Source: Rhizobium sp. ASV8 (GTDB taxonomy: Bacteria > Pseudomonadota > Alphaproteobacteria > Rhizobiales > Rhizobiaceae). From it: a DNA stretch of 64,000 nucleotides. Below the pieces are notes generated by a model. That model was given only the letters and a program-made list of their open reading frames with translations. It was not told where the DNA came from and ran no database searches. The stretch is taken from assembly GCF_016429255.1 (NCBI RefSeq), contig NZ_JAELUG010000013.1:18756-82755 (forward strand), written 5' to 3'. Shown one piece after another: positions 25,351 to 34,873 of the stretch (the stretch's first letter is position 1; every line of letters begins with the position of its first letter). A program made the position numbers and the translations under genes.

Positions 25351-26454
25351 GTGATCTCGAAAATTCAACGTCTTCTGACCATCTCGACCGCGATGCTCGT
25401 CGCTTCGAGCGCAATCGCCGCCGCAGAACCGAGCGCCGACCTCATCGCTGCCGCCAAGAAGGAAGGCACGCTGACCACCATCGCCCTGCCCCACAACTGG
25501 TGCGGTTATGGTGACCTGATCGCTGCGTTCAAGGCGAAGTATGGTATCGAAGTCAACGAACTGAACCCGGATGCCGGTTCGGGCGATGAAGTCGAAGCTA
25601 TCCGCGCCAACAAGGGCAACACCGGCCCGCAGGCTCCCGACGTTATCGACGTCGGCCTCTCCTTCGGCCCGACCGCCAAGAAGGAAGGCCTGCTGCAGCC
25701 GTACAAGGTTTCCACCTGGGATTCCATTCCGGACAGCGCCAAAGATGCCGAAGGCTACTGGTACGGCGACTATTACGGCGTTCTCTCCTTCGTCATCAAC
25801 AAGGATCTGGTAAAGAACGAGCCGAAGGACTGGGCTGACCTCCTGAAGCCGGAATACGCAAACACCGTTTCCCTCGCAGGTGATCCGCGCACCTCGAACC
25901 AGGCCGTTCAGGCCGTCTACGCCGCTGGCCTCGCCGCCGGCGAAAAGGACGCCGCCAAGATCGGCGCTGCCGGCCTCGATTACTTCGCCAAGCTCAACAA
26001 GGCCGGCAACTTCGTTCCGGTTATCGGCAAGTCTGCTTCGCTGGCTCAGGGTGCAACCCCGATCGTCGTCGCATGGGACTACAACGGCCTCTCCTGGCGC
26101 GACAGCCTGAAGGGCAACCCGCCGGTCGACGTGACCGTTCCGGCTTCGGGCGTCATCGCCGGCGTTTACGTCCAGGCGATCTCGGCCTACGCTCCGCACC
26201 CGAACGCTGCCAAGCTCTGGATGGAGTTCCTCTACTCCGACGAAGGCCAGATCGGCTGGCTGAAGGGCTATTGCCACCCGATCCGCTTCAACGACCTGGC
26301 AAAGAACAAGAAGGTCCCGCAGGAGCTTCTCGACAAGCTGCCGCCGGCTGCCGCCTATGAAAAGGCCGTATTCCCGACGCTCGACGAGCAGGATGCCGGC
26401 AAGGCCGCCATCACCACCAAGTGGGATTCCGTCGTCGGCTCGAACGTACAGTAA
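25351..26454 (+). CDS. ABC importer periplasmic binding protein (family 1)
   Basis: 367-residue periplasmic solute-binding protein with a signal peptide ending near SSAIAAAEP. Two-lobe type-2 fold segments are visible: GTLTTIALPHNWCGYGDLIAAFKAKYGIEV, VIDVGLSFGPTAKKEGLL, YYGVLSFVINKDLVKNEPKDWADLL and GCHPIR-like late loops. The GTG at 25351 is the start because a strong AAGGAGG lies about 8 nt upstream; an in-frame upstream ATG lacks a ribosome site. It resembles binding proteins for iron, phosphonates or polyamines; the ligand is not predictable. A hairpin follows before the permease genes, which would keep this product in excess. Confidence 0.9.
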   Translation: MISKIQRLLTISTAMLVASSAIAAAEPSADLIAAAKKEGTLTTIALPHNWCGYGDLIAAFKAKYGIEVNELNPDAGSGDEVEAIRANKGNTGPQAPDVIDVGLSFGPTAKKEGLLQPYKVSTWDSIPDSAKDAEGYWYGDYYGVLSFVINKDLVKNEPKDWADLLKPEYANTVSLAGDPRTSNQAVQAVYAAGLAAGEKDAAKIGAAGLDYFAKLNKAGNFVPVIGKSASLAQGATPIVVAWDYNGLSWRDSLKGNPPVDVTVPASGVIAGVYVQAISAYAPHPNAAKLWMEFLYSDEGQIGWLKGYCHPIRFNDLAKNKKVPQELLDKLPPAAAYEKAVFPTLDEQDAGKAAITTKWDSVVGSNVQ

Positions 26455-26469
26455 TCGTACCGGACATCG

Positions 26470-26495
26470 CCTCCCCGTTTCGGCGGGGAGGTTTT
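26470..26495 (+). terminator. Intra-operon hairpin after the binding-protein gene
   Basis: CCTCCCCG (26470-26477), 6-nt loop, CGGGGAGG (26484-26491), then TTTT. It is probably a leaky terminator or 3' stabiliser between binding-protein and permease genes. Confidence 0.75.
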
Positions 26496-26526
26496 CCATT
26501 TTCTCGGCGCCGCGGATTGGACCATC

Positions 26527-27417
26527 ATGAGTATCGTCACAACATCAACGGTCAGTTCCACTCCGATGATCAACAAGCGCGCGGTTGTCGACTGGATGGG
26601 CATTGCGCCCTTCCTGATCTTCGCGCTGCTGTTCTTGATTTTTCCAACGGTCTATCTCGTAGCCGGCGCCTTCCTGACACCGGACGGAAGCTTTACGCTC
26701 AAGAACATCACAGACCTGTTCACGCCGAAGATCATGAGCGCCTACTTGATCAGTATCGAGATCTCGGTCGCTTCGGCGCTCGGCGGTGCGATCATCGGCT
26801 TCTATCTCGCTTGGGCACTCGTTCTGGGCGGCCTCCCGACCTGGGTCCGCCATGCGTTCCTGACTTTCTCAGGCGTTGCATCCAATTTCGCCGGCGTGCC
26901 GCTGGCCTTCTCGTTCATCGCGACGCTGGGCCGTCAGGGTCTGGTCACGATATTGCTCGCTCATTTCGGCTTCAAGCTCTACGACACCGGCTTCAATCTG
27001 CTGAGCTTTTTCGGCCTGACCATCACCTACATGTATTTCCAGATCCCGCTAATGGTGCTGATCATTACGCCGGCGCTCGATGGCATGAAGAAGGAATGGC
27101 GCGAAGCCGCCTCAATTCTGGGCGCAACCAACGGGCAATATTGGCGGATGGTCGCCCTGCCGATCCTGTGGCCCAGCCTGCTCGGCACGACGCTTTTGCT
27201 GTTTGCCAATTCGTTCGGCGCCATCGCGACGGCAATTGCGCTTACCGGTAGCACGTTGAACATCGTCCCGATCGTGCTCTATGCACAGATCCGCGGCGAC
27301 GTGCTGCATAATGCTAATCTGGGCTACGCGCTGGCGCTCGGCATGATCGTCATCACCGGTATCTCGAACGTCATTTATATCTTGATGCGCATGCGCGCTG
27401 AACGGTGGCAGAAATGA
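26527..27417 (+). CDS. ABC importer permease subunit 1
   Basis: 296-residue inner-membrane subunit with about six transmembrane helices of the binding-protein-dependent permease fold. The EAA loop reads EWREAASILGATNGQYWRMVALPIL (about residues 193-217) and would contact the ATPase. The first helix begins at DWMGIAPFLIFALLFLIFP. Its stop overlaps the start of the second permease (ATGA at 27414), so both are made in equal amount. Confidence 0.93.
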   Translation: MSIVTTSTVSSTPMINKRAVVDWMGIAPFLIFALLFLIFPTVYLVAGAFLTPDGSFTLKNITDLFTPKIMSAYLISIEISVASALGGAIIGFYLAWALVLGGLPTWVRHAFLTFSGVASNFAGVPLAFSFIATLGRQGLVTILLAHFGFKLYDTGFNLLSFFGLTITYMYFQIPLMVLIITPALDGMKKEWREAASILGATNGQYWRMVALPILWPSLLGTTLLLFANSFGAIATAIALTGSTLNIVPIVLYAQIRGDVLHNANLGYALALGMIVITGISNVIYILMRMRAERWQK

Positions 27418-28202
27418 AGCTGCAAAAATTCTTCGCCTGGGTCGCCGTTGCCATCGGCCTCATCTACTTCCTGGTGCCGCTCATCGGTACGCTGGAGTTC
27501 TCGCTGCGCATGCGGCGCAACGCGTACAGCTTTGACGCCTATGCCTCCGTCTTTTCGGATTTCGGCTTCATAACGGCCTTTGGTTTCTCGATGTTGATGG
27601 CGCTTCTGACCATCATCTTCGGCATGCTGCTCGTTGTGCCCACGGCCTATTGGGTACGGCTGCGACTGCCGCAGCTTCGCCCTGTCGTGGAATTCATCAC
27701 CCTGATGCCGCTGGTCATTCCCGCCATCGTCATCGTCTTCGGCTATCTGCGTCTTTACAATTCTTCGTCGATCCTGCCGCTAACAGGCTATAATGCGACG
27801 ACGAACATCCTGCTCGTCTGCTCCTACATTGTATTATCGTTGCCCTATATGTATCGTTCCGTCGATACGGCGATGCGTACCATCGATGTCGGCACGCTGA
27901 CGGAGGCTGCCGAGAGCCTTGGTGCAAAATGGACAACCATCATGTTCAAATGCATCTTTCCAAATGTCATGAGCGGTGTGCTTTCCGGAGCGTTCATCAC
28001 ACTCGCGATCGTCATGGGCGAATTCACCATGGCGTCGCTGCTCAATCGTCCGGCATTCGGGCCCTATATGCAGCTCATGGGCGCCAACAGAGCCTACGAG
28101 CCCTCCGCCCTGGCCATCATCGCACTTGCCGTTACCTGGCTCAGCATGGGCCTGTTGCAGCTCGTTTCCCGTTTCTCAAAATCCGCTCCGATTAAGGCGT
28201 AA
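27414..28202 (+). CDS. ABC importer permease subunit 2
   Basis: 262-residue permease partner of the preceding protein, with about six helices and the EAA loop TLTEAAESLGAKWTTIMFKCIFPNV (about residues 162-186). ATG 27414 overlaps the previous stop; a GTG three codons earlier is less likely. It resembles the PotC-like class of permeases for polyamines and related small solutes, which would suit an amine-catabolism island; this is inference. Confidence 0.93.
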   Translation: MKLQKFFAWVAVAIGLIYFLVPLIGTLEFSLRMRRNAYSFDAYASVFSDFGFITAFGFSMLMALLTIIFGMLLVVPTAYWVRLRLPQLRPVVEFITLMPLVIPAIVIVFGYLRLYNSSSILPLTGYNATTNILLVCSYIVLSLPYMYRSVDTAMRTIDVGTLTEAAESLGAKWTTIMFKCIFPNVMSGVLSGAFITLAIVMGEFTMASLLNRPAFGPYMQLMGANRAYEPSALAIIALAVTWLSMGLLQLVSRFSKSAPIKA

Positions 28203-28213
28203 GGCTTCTCACC

Positions 28214-29275
28214 ATGGCTTTTCTCGAACTCACCCACATCAAGAAGTCCTTCGGCGACATCCAGGTCGTCCACGATTTCAACATGAAGATCGAAAAGGGG
28301 GAATTCGTTTCCTTCCTTGGGCCATCTGGTTGCGGCAAAACGACCGTGCTGCGGATGATCGCCGGCTTCGAAACCCCGACGGCCGGCACGCTGATGATCA
28401 ACGGCAAGGATCAGCGGCCGTTGAAGCCAAACCAGCGCAATATCGGCATGGTGTTCCAAGCATATGCCCTCTTCCCGAACATGACGGTGCATGACAACGT
28501 CGCCTTCGGCCTCAAGGTCGCCGGCATGTCGAAGCCTGACATCGACAAGCGTGTCAAGGAGATGCTTGCGCTCATCAAGCTCGATCACCTCGCCGCACGC
28601 TACCCCTATCAGATGTCCGGTGGTCAGCAGCAGCGCGTGGCGCTCGCCCGCGCCATCGCCGTCAAGCCGCAGGTCCTCCTGCTTGATGAGCCGCTCTCGG
28701 CGCTCGATGCCAAAATCCGCATCTCGCTGCGCGAGGAAATCCGCGCCATCCAGCAGCAGCTCGGCATCACCACTGTCTTCGTCACTCACGATCAGGAAGA
28801 GGCGCTATCGATATCGGACCGCATCGTCGTGATGAACGGCGGCCGCGCAGACCAGATCGGCACGCCGTTTGAGATCTACAACACGCCGGCCACCCGCTTC
28901 GTGGCCTCCTTCGTCGGCACATTGAACCTCATCGAAGGCAAGGTCATCGATCCCGACAGCAACCGCATCATGATCGGCGACCAGGGCGTGACGCTGAAGC
29001 AGTCGGTGACGGCCTACAAGCCGGGCGATACCGTATCGCTTGCCCTGCGTCCGGAAGCTGGCTCGCTGGCGGAATCGGCCAAGGGCGACACGGCTCTCAC
29101 CGGCGAGGTTTCATCGGCGCACTTCCTGGGTTCGGTCATCCGTACCCGCATGAACGTCGCTGGCAACACGATTTCCTTCGACATGTTCAACAGCCCGGGC
29201 ATGTTGCCTCCGAGCGTCGGCGAAAGGGTCACGTTGCGCTTCGCCTCCTCCGATCTGCTGGTCATCCAGGATTGA
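28214..29275 (+). CDS. ABC importer ATP-binding protein (PotA/FbpC-like)
   Basis: 353-residue ATPase subunit. Walker A GPSGCGKTT (about 36-44), Q-loop in NIGMVFQAYALFP, signature MSGGQQQRVALARAIA, Walker B VLLLDEPLSALD and the switch His in VFVTHDQEEA are all intact. A C-terminal TOBE-type domain (about 275-350) is typical of importers for polyamines, iron and similar solutes. It closes the four-gene operon; a strong terminator follows 45 bp downstream. Confidence 0.95.
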   Translation: MAFLELTHIKKSFGDIQVVHDFNMKIEKGEFVSFLGPSGCGKTTVLRMIAGFETPTAGTLMINGKDQRPLKPNQRNIGMVFQAYALFPNMTVHDNVAFGLKVAGMSKPDIDKRVKEMLALIKLDHLAARYPYQMSGGQQQRVALARAIAVKPQVLLLDEPLSALDAKIRISLREEIRAIQQQLGITTVFVTHDQEEALSISDRIVVMNGGRADQIGTPFEIYNTPATRFVASFVGTLNLIEGKVIDPDSNRIMIGDQGVTLKQSVTAYKPGDTVSLALRPEAGSLAESAKGDTALTGEVSSAHFLGSVIRTRMNVAGNTISFDMFNSPGMLPPSVGERVTLRFASSDLLVIQD

Positions 29276-29320
29276 GAGGCCGCCCCGTCTGACGGGGGCA
29301 ACTTTGGAAAAATAATCGCG

Positions 29321-29350
29321 AACGCCGGCTCAAAAGGCCGGCGTTTTTCT
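29321..29350 (+). terminator. Intrinsic terminator of the ABC operon
   Basis: AACGCCGGC (29321-29329) pairs with GCCGGCGTT (29337-29345), followed by a T-rich tract. Confidence 0.9.
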
Positions 29351-29384
29351 TTGATTTCCCTGCCGAAATGCATTTATAGTCCAC

Positions 29385-29528
29385 GCGTTCTCAGGGCGGG
29401 GTGCAATTCCCCACCGGCGGTATGGGGATTTTCCCCGAGCCCGCGAGCGCCTTCCAAGTTTTCGGAAGGGTCAGCAGATCCGGTGAGAGGCCGGAGCCGA
29501 CGGTATAGTCCGGATGGAAGAGAGCAAG
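29385..29528 (+). ncRNA. FMN riboswitch (RFN element)
   Basis: The conserved RFN blocks are present in order: TCAGGGCGGGGTGCAATTCC, CCACCGGCGGTAT, GAGCCCGCGAGCG, GTCAGCAGATCCGGTG, GAGGCCGGAGCCGACGGTA and TAGTCCGGATGGAAGAGAG. It is followed by possible expression-platform stems: CACCCC (29535-29540) / GGGGTG (29554-29559), and CAAGGG (29581-29586) / CCCTTG (29601-29606) close to the ribH ribosome site. FMN binding would lower ribH expression; whether by termination or by masking the ribosome site is not certain, though the absence of a stem with a T tract favours translation control. Confidence 0.95.
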
Positions 29529-29607
29529 CAGTGTCACCCCCTCCTCCGCGCGAGGGGTGCCGTGATTCTGCGTGTTCGCCCAAGGGATAATTGACAACAA
29601 CCCTTGA

Positions 29608-30096
<489 letters not shown>

Positions 30097-30250
30097 GCCA
30101 TCATGGTGGAGGCGCGGCGCAAGCCCGCCTCCATCTCTGGAAGCGCGTCGCGCAAAAATGCGCAGCAACTTCAGCCCAAAATTGCGAGAAGCAGGTAGAA
30201 GGACCGTCGGCGCTTCCGTAAAATTAAGGTCGTTCCAAAGGGAGGAAATA

Positions 30251-30601
30251 GTGACAGTTCTACGCATCATCCCCAACCTGCCGGCAGCCGATCCCGCCAG
30301 CGCTCGCCTTTTCTACAACGAGCTGCTCGGGCTTGACGTCGTGATGGATCATGGCTGGATCCTCACCTTCGCGTCGGCAGCGGCAACGGTTCCGCAGATC
30401 AGCGTCGCCAGCGAAGGTGGTTCGGGAACGATCGTCCCTGATCTCTCGATCGAAGTCGATGATGTCGATACGCTCTATCAGCGCGCCACATCGATGGGCT
30501 TCGGCATATTGTATGACCTGACGGACGAGCCTTGGGGCGTTCGGCGTTTCTATGTCCGAGACCCGTTTGGGAAGATCGTCAACATCCTCTCACACCGCTG
30601 A
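30251..30601 (+). CDS. VOC-superfamily (glyoxalase/bleomycin-resistance-like) protein
   Basis: 116-residue vicinal-oxygen-chelate protein: LRIIPNLPAADPASARLFYNELLGLDVVMDHGW opens the first beta-alpha-beta-beta-beta unit, and DLSIEVDDVDTLYQRA with EPWGVRRFYVRDPFGKIVNILSH the second. The GTG at 30251 is chosen because AGGGAGGAAA lies just upstream, whereas the longer ORF start adds 31 residues of poor composition. The late Glu of EP and nearby polar residues may serve as metal ligands. Activity not predictable; often dioxygenase, isomerase or antibiotic-binding functions. Confidence 0.82.
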   Translation: MTVLRIIPNLPAADPASARLFYNELLGLDVVMDHGWILTFASAAATVPQISVASEGGSGTIVPDLSIEVDDVDTLYQRATSMGFGILYDLTDEPWGVRRFYVRDPFGKIVNILSHR

Positions 30602-30606
30602 ACCCG

Positions 30607-31335
30607 TTATCTGAGTTCAGCATTGAATATGACGCGATCCGCTGACCACATCGATTCAGCAAAGGCGATCGGTACGCCGCCTGTGTCGACGTCGACCTTG
30701 CGCGTGATAAGCAGCGGAACAGACTTCGGCTGCCTTAGCAACCTTGCCTCCTCTGCGGAGGGCATACGCGCCTCGATCTCGGTGGACAGCCGCTCGTAAT
30801 CGGTAATGCCGTAGCTCGCCAGCGCCGCTGATATCGTCGGATGCAGCAATCGAGCCTTGTCGAAATCGGGAAAACGCTGCGAGGGATAATAAGTATCGCC
30901 GAGCTCAACCGGAACGCCGTCCGCCGTCATGATGCCTCGGCGATGGATGACCGGTAGGCCCAACTCGATCCTCAGCTGAGCCGCCACCCACTCTGTCGCC
31001 GGCACGATTTCATGGATCAGCAATTCACCACCCGGCTCGAAGCCCTGCTCGATCAGGTTCTTGTGAAAACGCGTGTGCTTAGACAACGTGTAGTCAAGCA
31101 CGCCCCTGTGGACGAAGGTGCCCCGGCCTTGCTCGGCCCGCACTAACCCGCGCTGCTCCAAATGGCCCAGCGCCTGGCGCACTGTGAAACGGCTGACGCC
31201 GAAGCGCTGCATCAACTCGGGCTCCGTCGGCAATTTCTCGCCGGCGGAGAGAACCCCGGCAGCAATATCAGCCGCCAGGATCTCACCAATCTGATGCCAG
31301 AGGGCGCTGCCGCTCTTGCGATCGATAACTTCCAT
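30607..31335 (-). CDS. GntR-family regulator, HutC/UTRA subfamily
   Basis: 242-residue regulator with an N-terminal winged helix (about 10-75: LWHQIGEILAADIAAGVLSAGEKLPTE, then MQRFGVSRFTVRQALGHLEQRGLVRAEQGRGTFV) and a UTRA ligand domain (about 95-238, ending in ESMWSADRVIFNAEL). It resembles PhnF-like regulators, but no phosphonate genes are adjacent. Its ATG follows the stop of the methyltransferase gene after one base, so the two are cotranscribed and probably translationally coupled. The ligand is unknown. Confidence 0.9.
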   Translation of the reverse strand: MEVIDRKSGSALWHQIGEILAADIAAGVLSAGEKLPTEPELMQRFGVSRFTVRQALGHLEQRGLVRAEQGRGTFVHRGVLDYTLSKHTRFHKNLIEQGFEPGGELLIHEIVPATEWVAAQLRIELGLPVIHRRGIMTADGVPVELGDTYYPSQRFPDFDKARLLHPTISAALASYGITDYERLSTEIEARMPSAEEARLLRQPKSVPLLITRKVDVDTGGVPIAFAESMWSADRVIFNAELR

Positions 31336-31336
31336 C

Positions 31337-32023
31337 TCAAACCCGCTTTTCGAGGCGAAACAGAAGCTTATATTCTGCCGGATAGCTCAGCGCGTCGAGA
31401 ATGCTCGGATAATATTTCCGATCCTTCGTCGCGCGCACGAAACCGTCATAGCCAAACCGCTTGACGGAGACCTCGAAACCAGCCGCCGTAAACGCCTCGA
31501 TATAGTCCTGCGGAGAGCGATCCTGCACCGGCGCGTTGCTGTTGTTGCCGATAAGTTCCAACCATTTCGGCCAGAGAGGCATTTCGTTGTGACAGCCGGT
31601 GACGGCATAGTAGACGCCGCCGTTGCGCATCACGTTGAACATCTCTTCGGCATGCCGTCTCAACTCCGGCAGCAGATAGACGACCTCGTAGCTGAATGCC
31701 ACATCGAAGCTGTCGGCAAACGGCGTCAGGTCCGTCGTGACATGAAACTGAAGCGGCATATTGCCGACAGCCGCAATGGCAGCGGCGACGGACTCCGAAG
31801 CGATATCGATACCGACGCCCCGGCGGAACGGCCGCATCGCATGGAGGAGCCGCAAGAAACCGCCGCGATTGCAGCCGAAATCCAGGATTGTCTTCGACGA
31901 AAAATCCCGCTCCGGCACGGTCTCGATGAAATGCCGCCAATAGGGGCTATGCGATTCCGCCATCGCGATATCGCCCTGCGGTTCGACATGCCATGTTGCG
32001 TAAGTGGATACTGCATTTGTCAT
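31337..32023 (-). CDS. Class I SAM-dependent methyltransferase
   Basis: 228-residue methyltransferase. SAM-binding motif I is ILDFGCNRGGFLRLL (about 46-60), with RGVGIDIASESV as acidic strand 2 and DSFDVAFSYEVVYLLPEL as motif IV. The C-terminus (AGFEVSVKRFGYDGFVRAT) is typical of small-molecule methyltransferases. It forms an operon with the GntR regulator immediately downstream, so the regulator may respond to its substrate or product. Natural substrate unknown. Confidence 0.88.
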   Translation of the reverse strand: MTNAVSTYATWHVEPQGDIAMAESHSPYWRHFIETVPERDFSSKTILDFGCNRGGFLRLLHAMRPFRRGVGIDIASESVAAAIAAVGNMPLQFHVTTDLTPFADSFDVAFSYEVVYLLPELRRHAEEMFNVMRNGGVYYAVTGCHNEMPLWPKWLELIGNNSNAPVQDRSPQDYIEAFTAAGFEVSVKRFGYDGFVRATKDRKYYPSILDALSYPAEYKLLFRLEKRV

Positions 32024-32108
32024 GATACGCGCTCGCTGTTGGAGTGAACCGGGATTTGATAGCGCGGCTCCATGACAACCTTATGAATTCGTCCGGACGA
32101 CTGGACTA

Positions 32109-32552
32109 TTACAGTTGCAGTCCTTCGCCAAACGGGGTGTCCTCTGTCCCGCTCTCCTGGCACGCGCAGTCCAGCATCCATTGCACACCAAACCGATCCG
32201 TCAGTTTACCGTAGTAGCTACCCCAGGGCTGAACGGCGAGTAGCGTCGTCACGCTTCCCCCCTCGGCCAATCTGGCGAAAATCCTGTCGGTGCTCGCGCG
32301 ATCATCCATGACAAGCATATGCGCGGAACCGCGCATCGGTTCGGCATCGTGATTGTCAGACGCGAAGAATAACACGCCTGGCCCCTCGAAGCGTGCATGC
32401 ATCACCCTGCCCCGCATCGCTTCATCGGCAACGGGTATTCCATCCGCACCGTGACGGACCAGCAGGGTGACGCGTCCGAGTTCACAAGCGGTATAGAAGG
32501 CAAGCGCCTCCTCGCAATGGATCGTGAAAAACAGATAGTTTGCGAGTTGCAC
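32109..32552 (-). CDS. VOC-family protein, PhnB/3-demethylubiquinone-methyltransferase-like fold
   Basis: 147-residue protein of the PhnB-like VOC group: LANYLFFTIHCEEALAFYTACELG opens the fold, VMHARFEGPGVLFFASDNHD lies in the middle and VQPWGSYYGKLTDRFGVQWMLDC closes it, the last being a strong signature of this group. Despite the PhnB name such proteins are not tied to phosphonate metabolism and their chemistry is mostly unknown. It has its own start region and converges on nothing; probably monocistronic. Confidence 0.85.
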   Translation of the reverse strand: MQLANYLFFTIHCEEALAFYTACELGRVTLLVRHGADGIPVADEAMRGRVMHARFEGPGVLFFASDNHDAEPMRGSAHMLVMDDRASTDRIFARLAEGGSVTTLLAVQPWGSYYGKLTDRFGVQWMLDCACQESGTEDTPFGEGLQL

Positions 32553-32632
32553 GTCTTGCCTCCCATTTTAACGCTACCAAGGGTGGCTTACGCTCACCCA
32601 GTGAGCTTCACGCTCGTGGCAGCGAGTATCCA

Positions 32633-33058
32633 TCAGGCCAATGCGGAATTCTGAATGGCACCCACCAGATCCGCATTACTATAGCTCTGCCCTGCAATGC
32701 CCCATGCACCCTCCGGCGCATAGACGATATTCGACCAGATATGCTCGCGCTTGATCTGGCCTTCCGCAGCCTGCTCGACAACATCGGTTGCCTTCTCGAT
32801 GAAGGCCCGCTTGGCTTCCTCGGTCGCAAGTGCAATTTCGGGCAGCTTGAGTTCGACAAAGGCAGCTGCGATGGGCTTTCCGGCGGCCAGCACATGGTTC
32901 GCCGGCAGCACGTTGATCGAGCCGATGACATTTTCAGTCATAAAAGCGTTCCCGGTCAGACCGGCAACATCGAGCACTGCATCGGTCAAGCCGGCGAAAG
33001 CACGCGCCTGCGCCTCGGACGAGAGCAATCCTTCGGGTATGGTAAGCGTAATGGGCAT
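32633..33058 (-). CDS. Tautomerase-family protein
   Basis: 141-residue protein beginning MPITLTIPEG, with Pro1 after Met removal as the expected catalytic base of the 4-oxalocrotonate tautomerase/MIF superfamily. ALATEEAKRAFIEKATDVVEQA and HIWSNIVYAPEGAWGIAG match the second half of such proteins. It is twice the size of a 4-OT monomer and so probably a fused two-unit member. It is transcribed divergently from the TetR gene at 33179, whose product probably represses it. An electrophile or degraded aromatic may be the substrate; unproven. Confidence 0.82.
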   Translation of the reverse strand: MPITLTIPEGLLSSEAQARAFAGLTDAVLDVAGLTGNAFMTENVIGSINVLPANHVLAAGKPIAAAFVELKLPEIALATEEAKRAFIEKATDVVEQAAEGQIKREHIWSNIVYAPEGAWGIAGQSYSNADLVGAIQNSALA

Positions 33059-33094
33059 GGGACATCTCCTTGTTGAACCTGTGGCAACAGTTGA

Positions 33095-33166
33095 TATATA
33101 CCGTTTGCTCTTTATGCATACACACCGATCACTCTCTATGCAAGCGATAAAGAGAGATCACTCTCA
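33095..33166. promoter_or_regulatory. Divergent tautomerase/TetR control region with inverted repeats
   Basis: Between the two divergent genes CTCTTTATG (33110-33118) faces ATAAAGAG (33147-33154), CTCTCT (33132-33137) faces AGAGAG (33151-33156), and ATCACTCTC occurs twice (33127 and 33157). This cluster fits overlapping TetR-type operators. Confidence 0.5.
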
Positions 33167-33178
33167 ATGGAGTTCGCA

Positions 33179-33790
33179 ATGCGCTATAGCGCCGAACATA
33201 AGCAAGAGACCCGGACACGGGTCATCGCCGCGGCCGGACAGGTCTTCAGACAAGAGGGATATGGCGGTGCGGGGATCGATGCCCTGACGAAGGCTGCCGG
33301 CGTTACCAACGGCGCCTTTTACGGGCACTTCAAATCGAAGGGCGAGGCATTCCGCACCGCAGTGGTGGAAGGCCTTGAAGAGCTTCGTCAGGGAGTTGCT
33401 GGGTTCATCCAGAGGCAGCCGAAGGACTGGTTGAAAAGCTTCGCCAGCTTTTATCTTGGCTACAAGCGCACCTGCGAACTCGGCGATAGCTGCACCCTGC
33501 CCAGCCTCTCTCCGGACGTCATGCGCGCAGACGATGAAACGCGGAACGCCTACACGCAGGAGCTCAAAAAGCTTATCGCGGACGTCGGGGCAGGCCTGCC
33601 GGAAAGCACCGGATCCGGCCTGAGCGACATGGCGCCGGAAGACAGAGCGATCGTTCTGCTGTCCTTGTTGAGCGGTGGCGTGACGCTTGCCCGTGCCGTT
33701 TCCGATCCGGTTCTCTCGGCGCGCATCGCCGAGATCATCGAACAGGCCGCGCTGATATCAGGCGGCCTGTCAAATACTCGCGATGAGTAG
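33179..33790 (+). CDS. TetR-family transcriptional regulator
   Basis: 203-residue TetR regulator with the N-terminal HTH (about 8-55: TRTRVIAAAGQVFRQEGYGGAGIDALTKAAGVTNGAFYGHFKSKGEAFRT, a typical TetR pattern) and an all-helical ligand domain ending near residue 200. ATG 33179 is preferred: GGAG lies 7 nt upstream. Another ATG four codons earlier overlaps that site. It is divergent from the tautomerase gene, with repeats in the shared region, so it probably represses it and itself. The ligand is likely a hydrophobic or reactive compound. Confidence 0.9.
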   Translation: MRYSAEHKQETRTRVIAAAGQVFRQEGYGGAGIDALTKAAGVTNGAFYGHFKSKGEAFRTAVVEGLEELRQGVAGFIQRQPKDWLKSFASFYLGYKRTCELGDSCTLPSLSPDVMRADDETRNAYTQELKKLIADVGAGLPESTGSGLSDMAPEDRAIVLLSLLSGGVTLARAVSDPVLSARIAEIIEQAALISGGLSNTRDE

Positions 33791-33856
33791 TTAGCTCGAA
33801 TCTCGCGCGTGAAGGACAAAGGCAAGCTCTCGCCTCGCCTTTCTCACCGCAATGAT

Positions 33857-34861
<1,005 letters not shown>

Positions 34862-34873
34862 AGACTCTTATCC

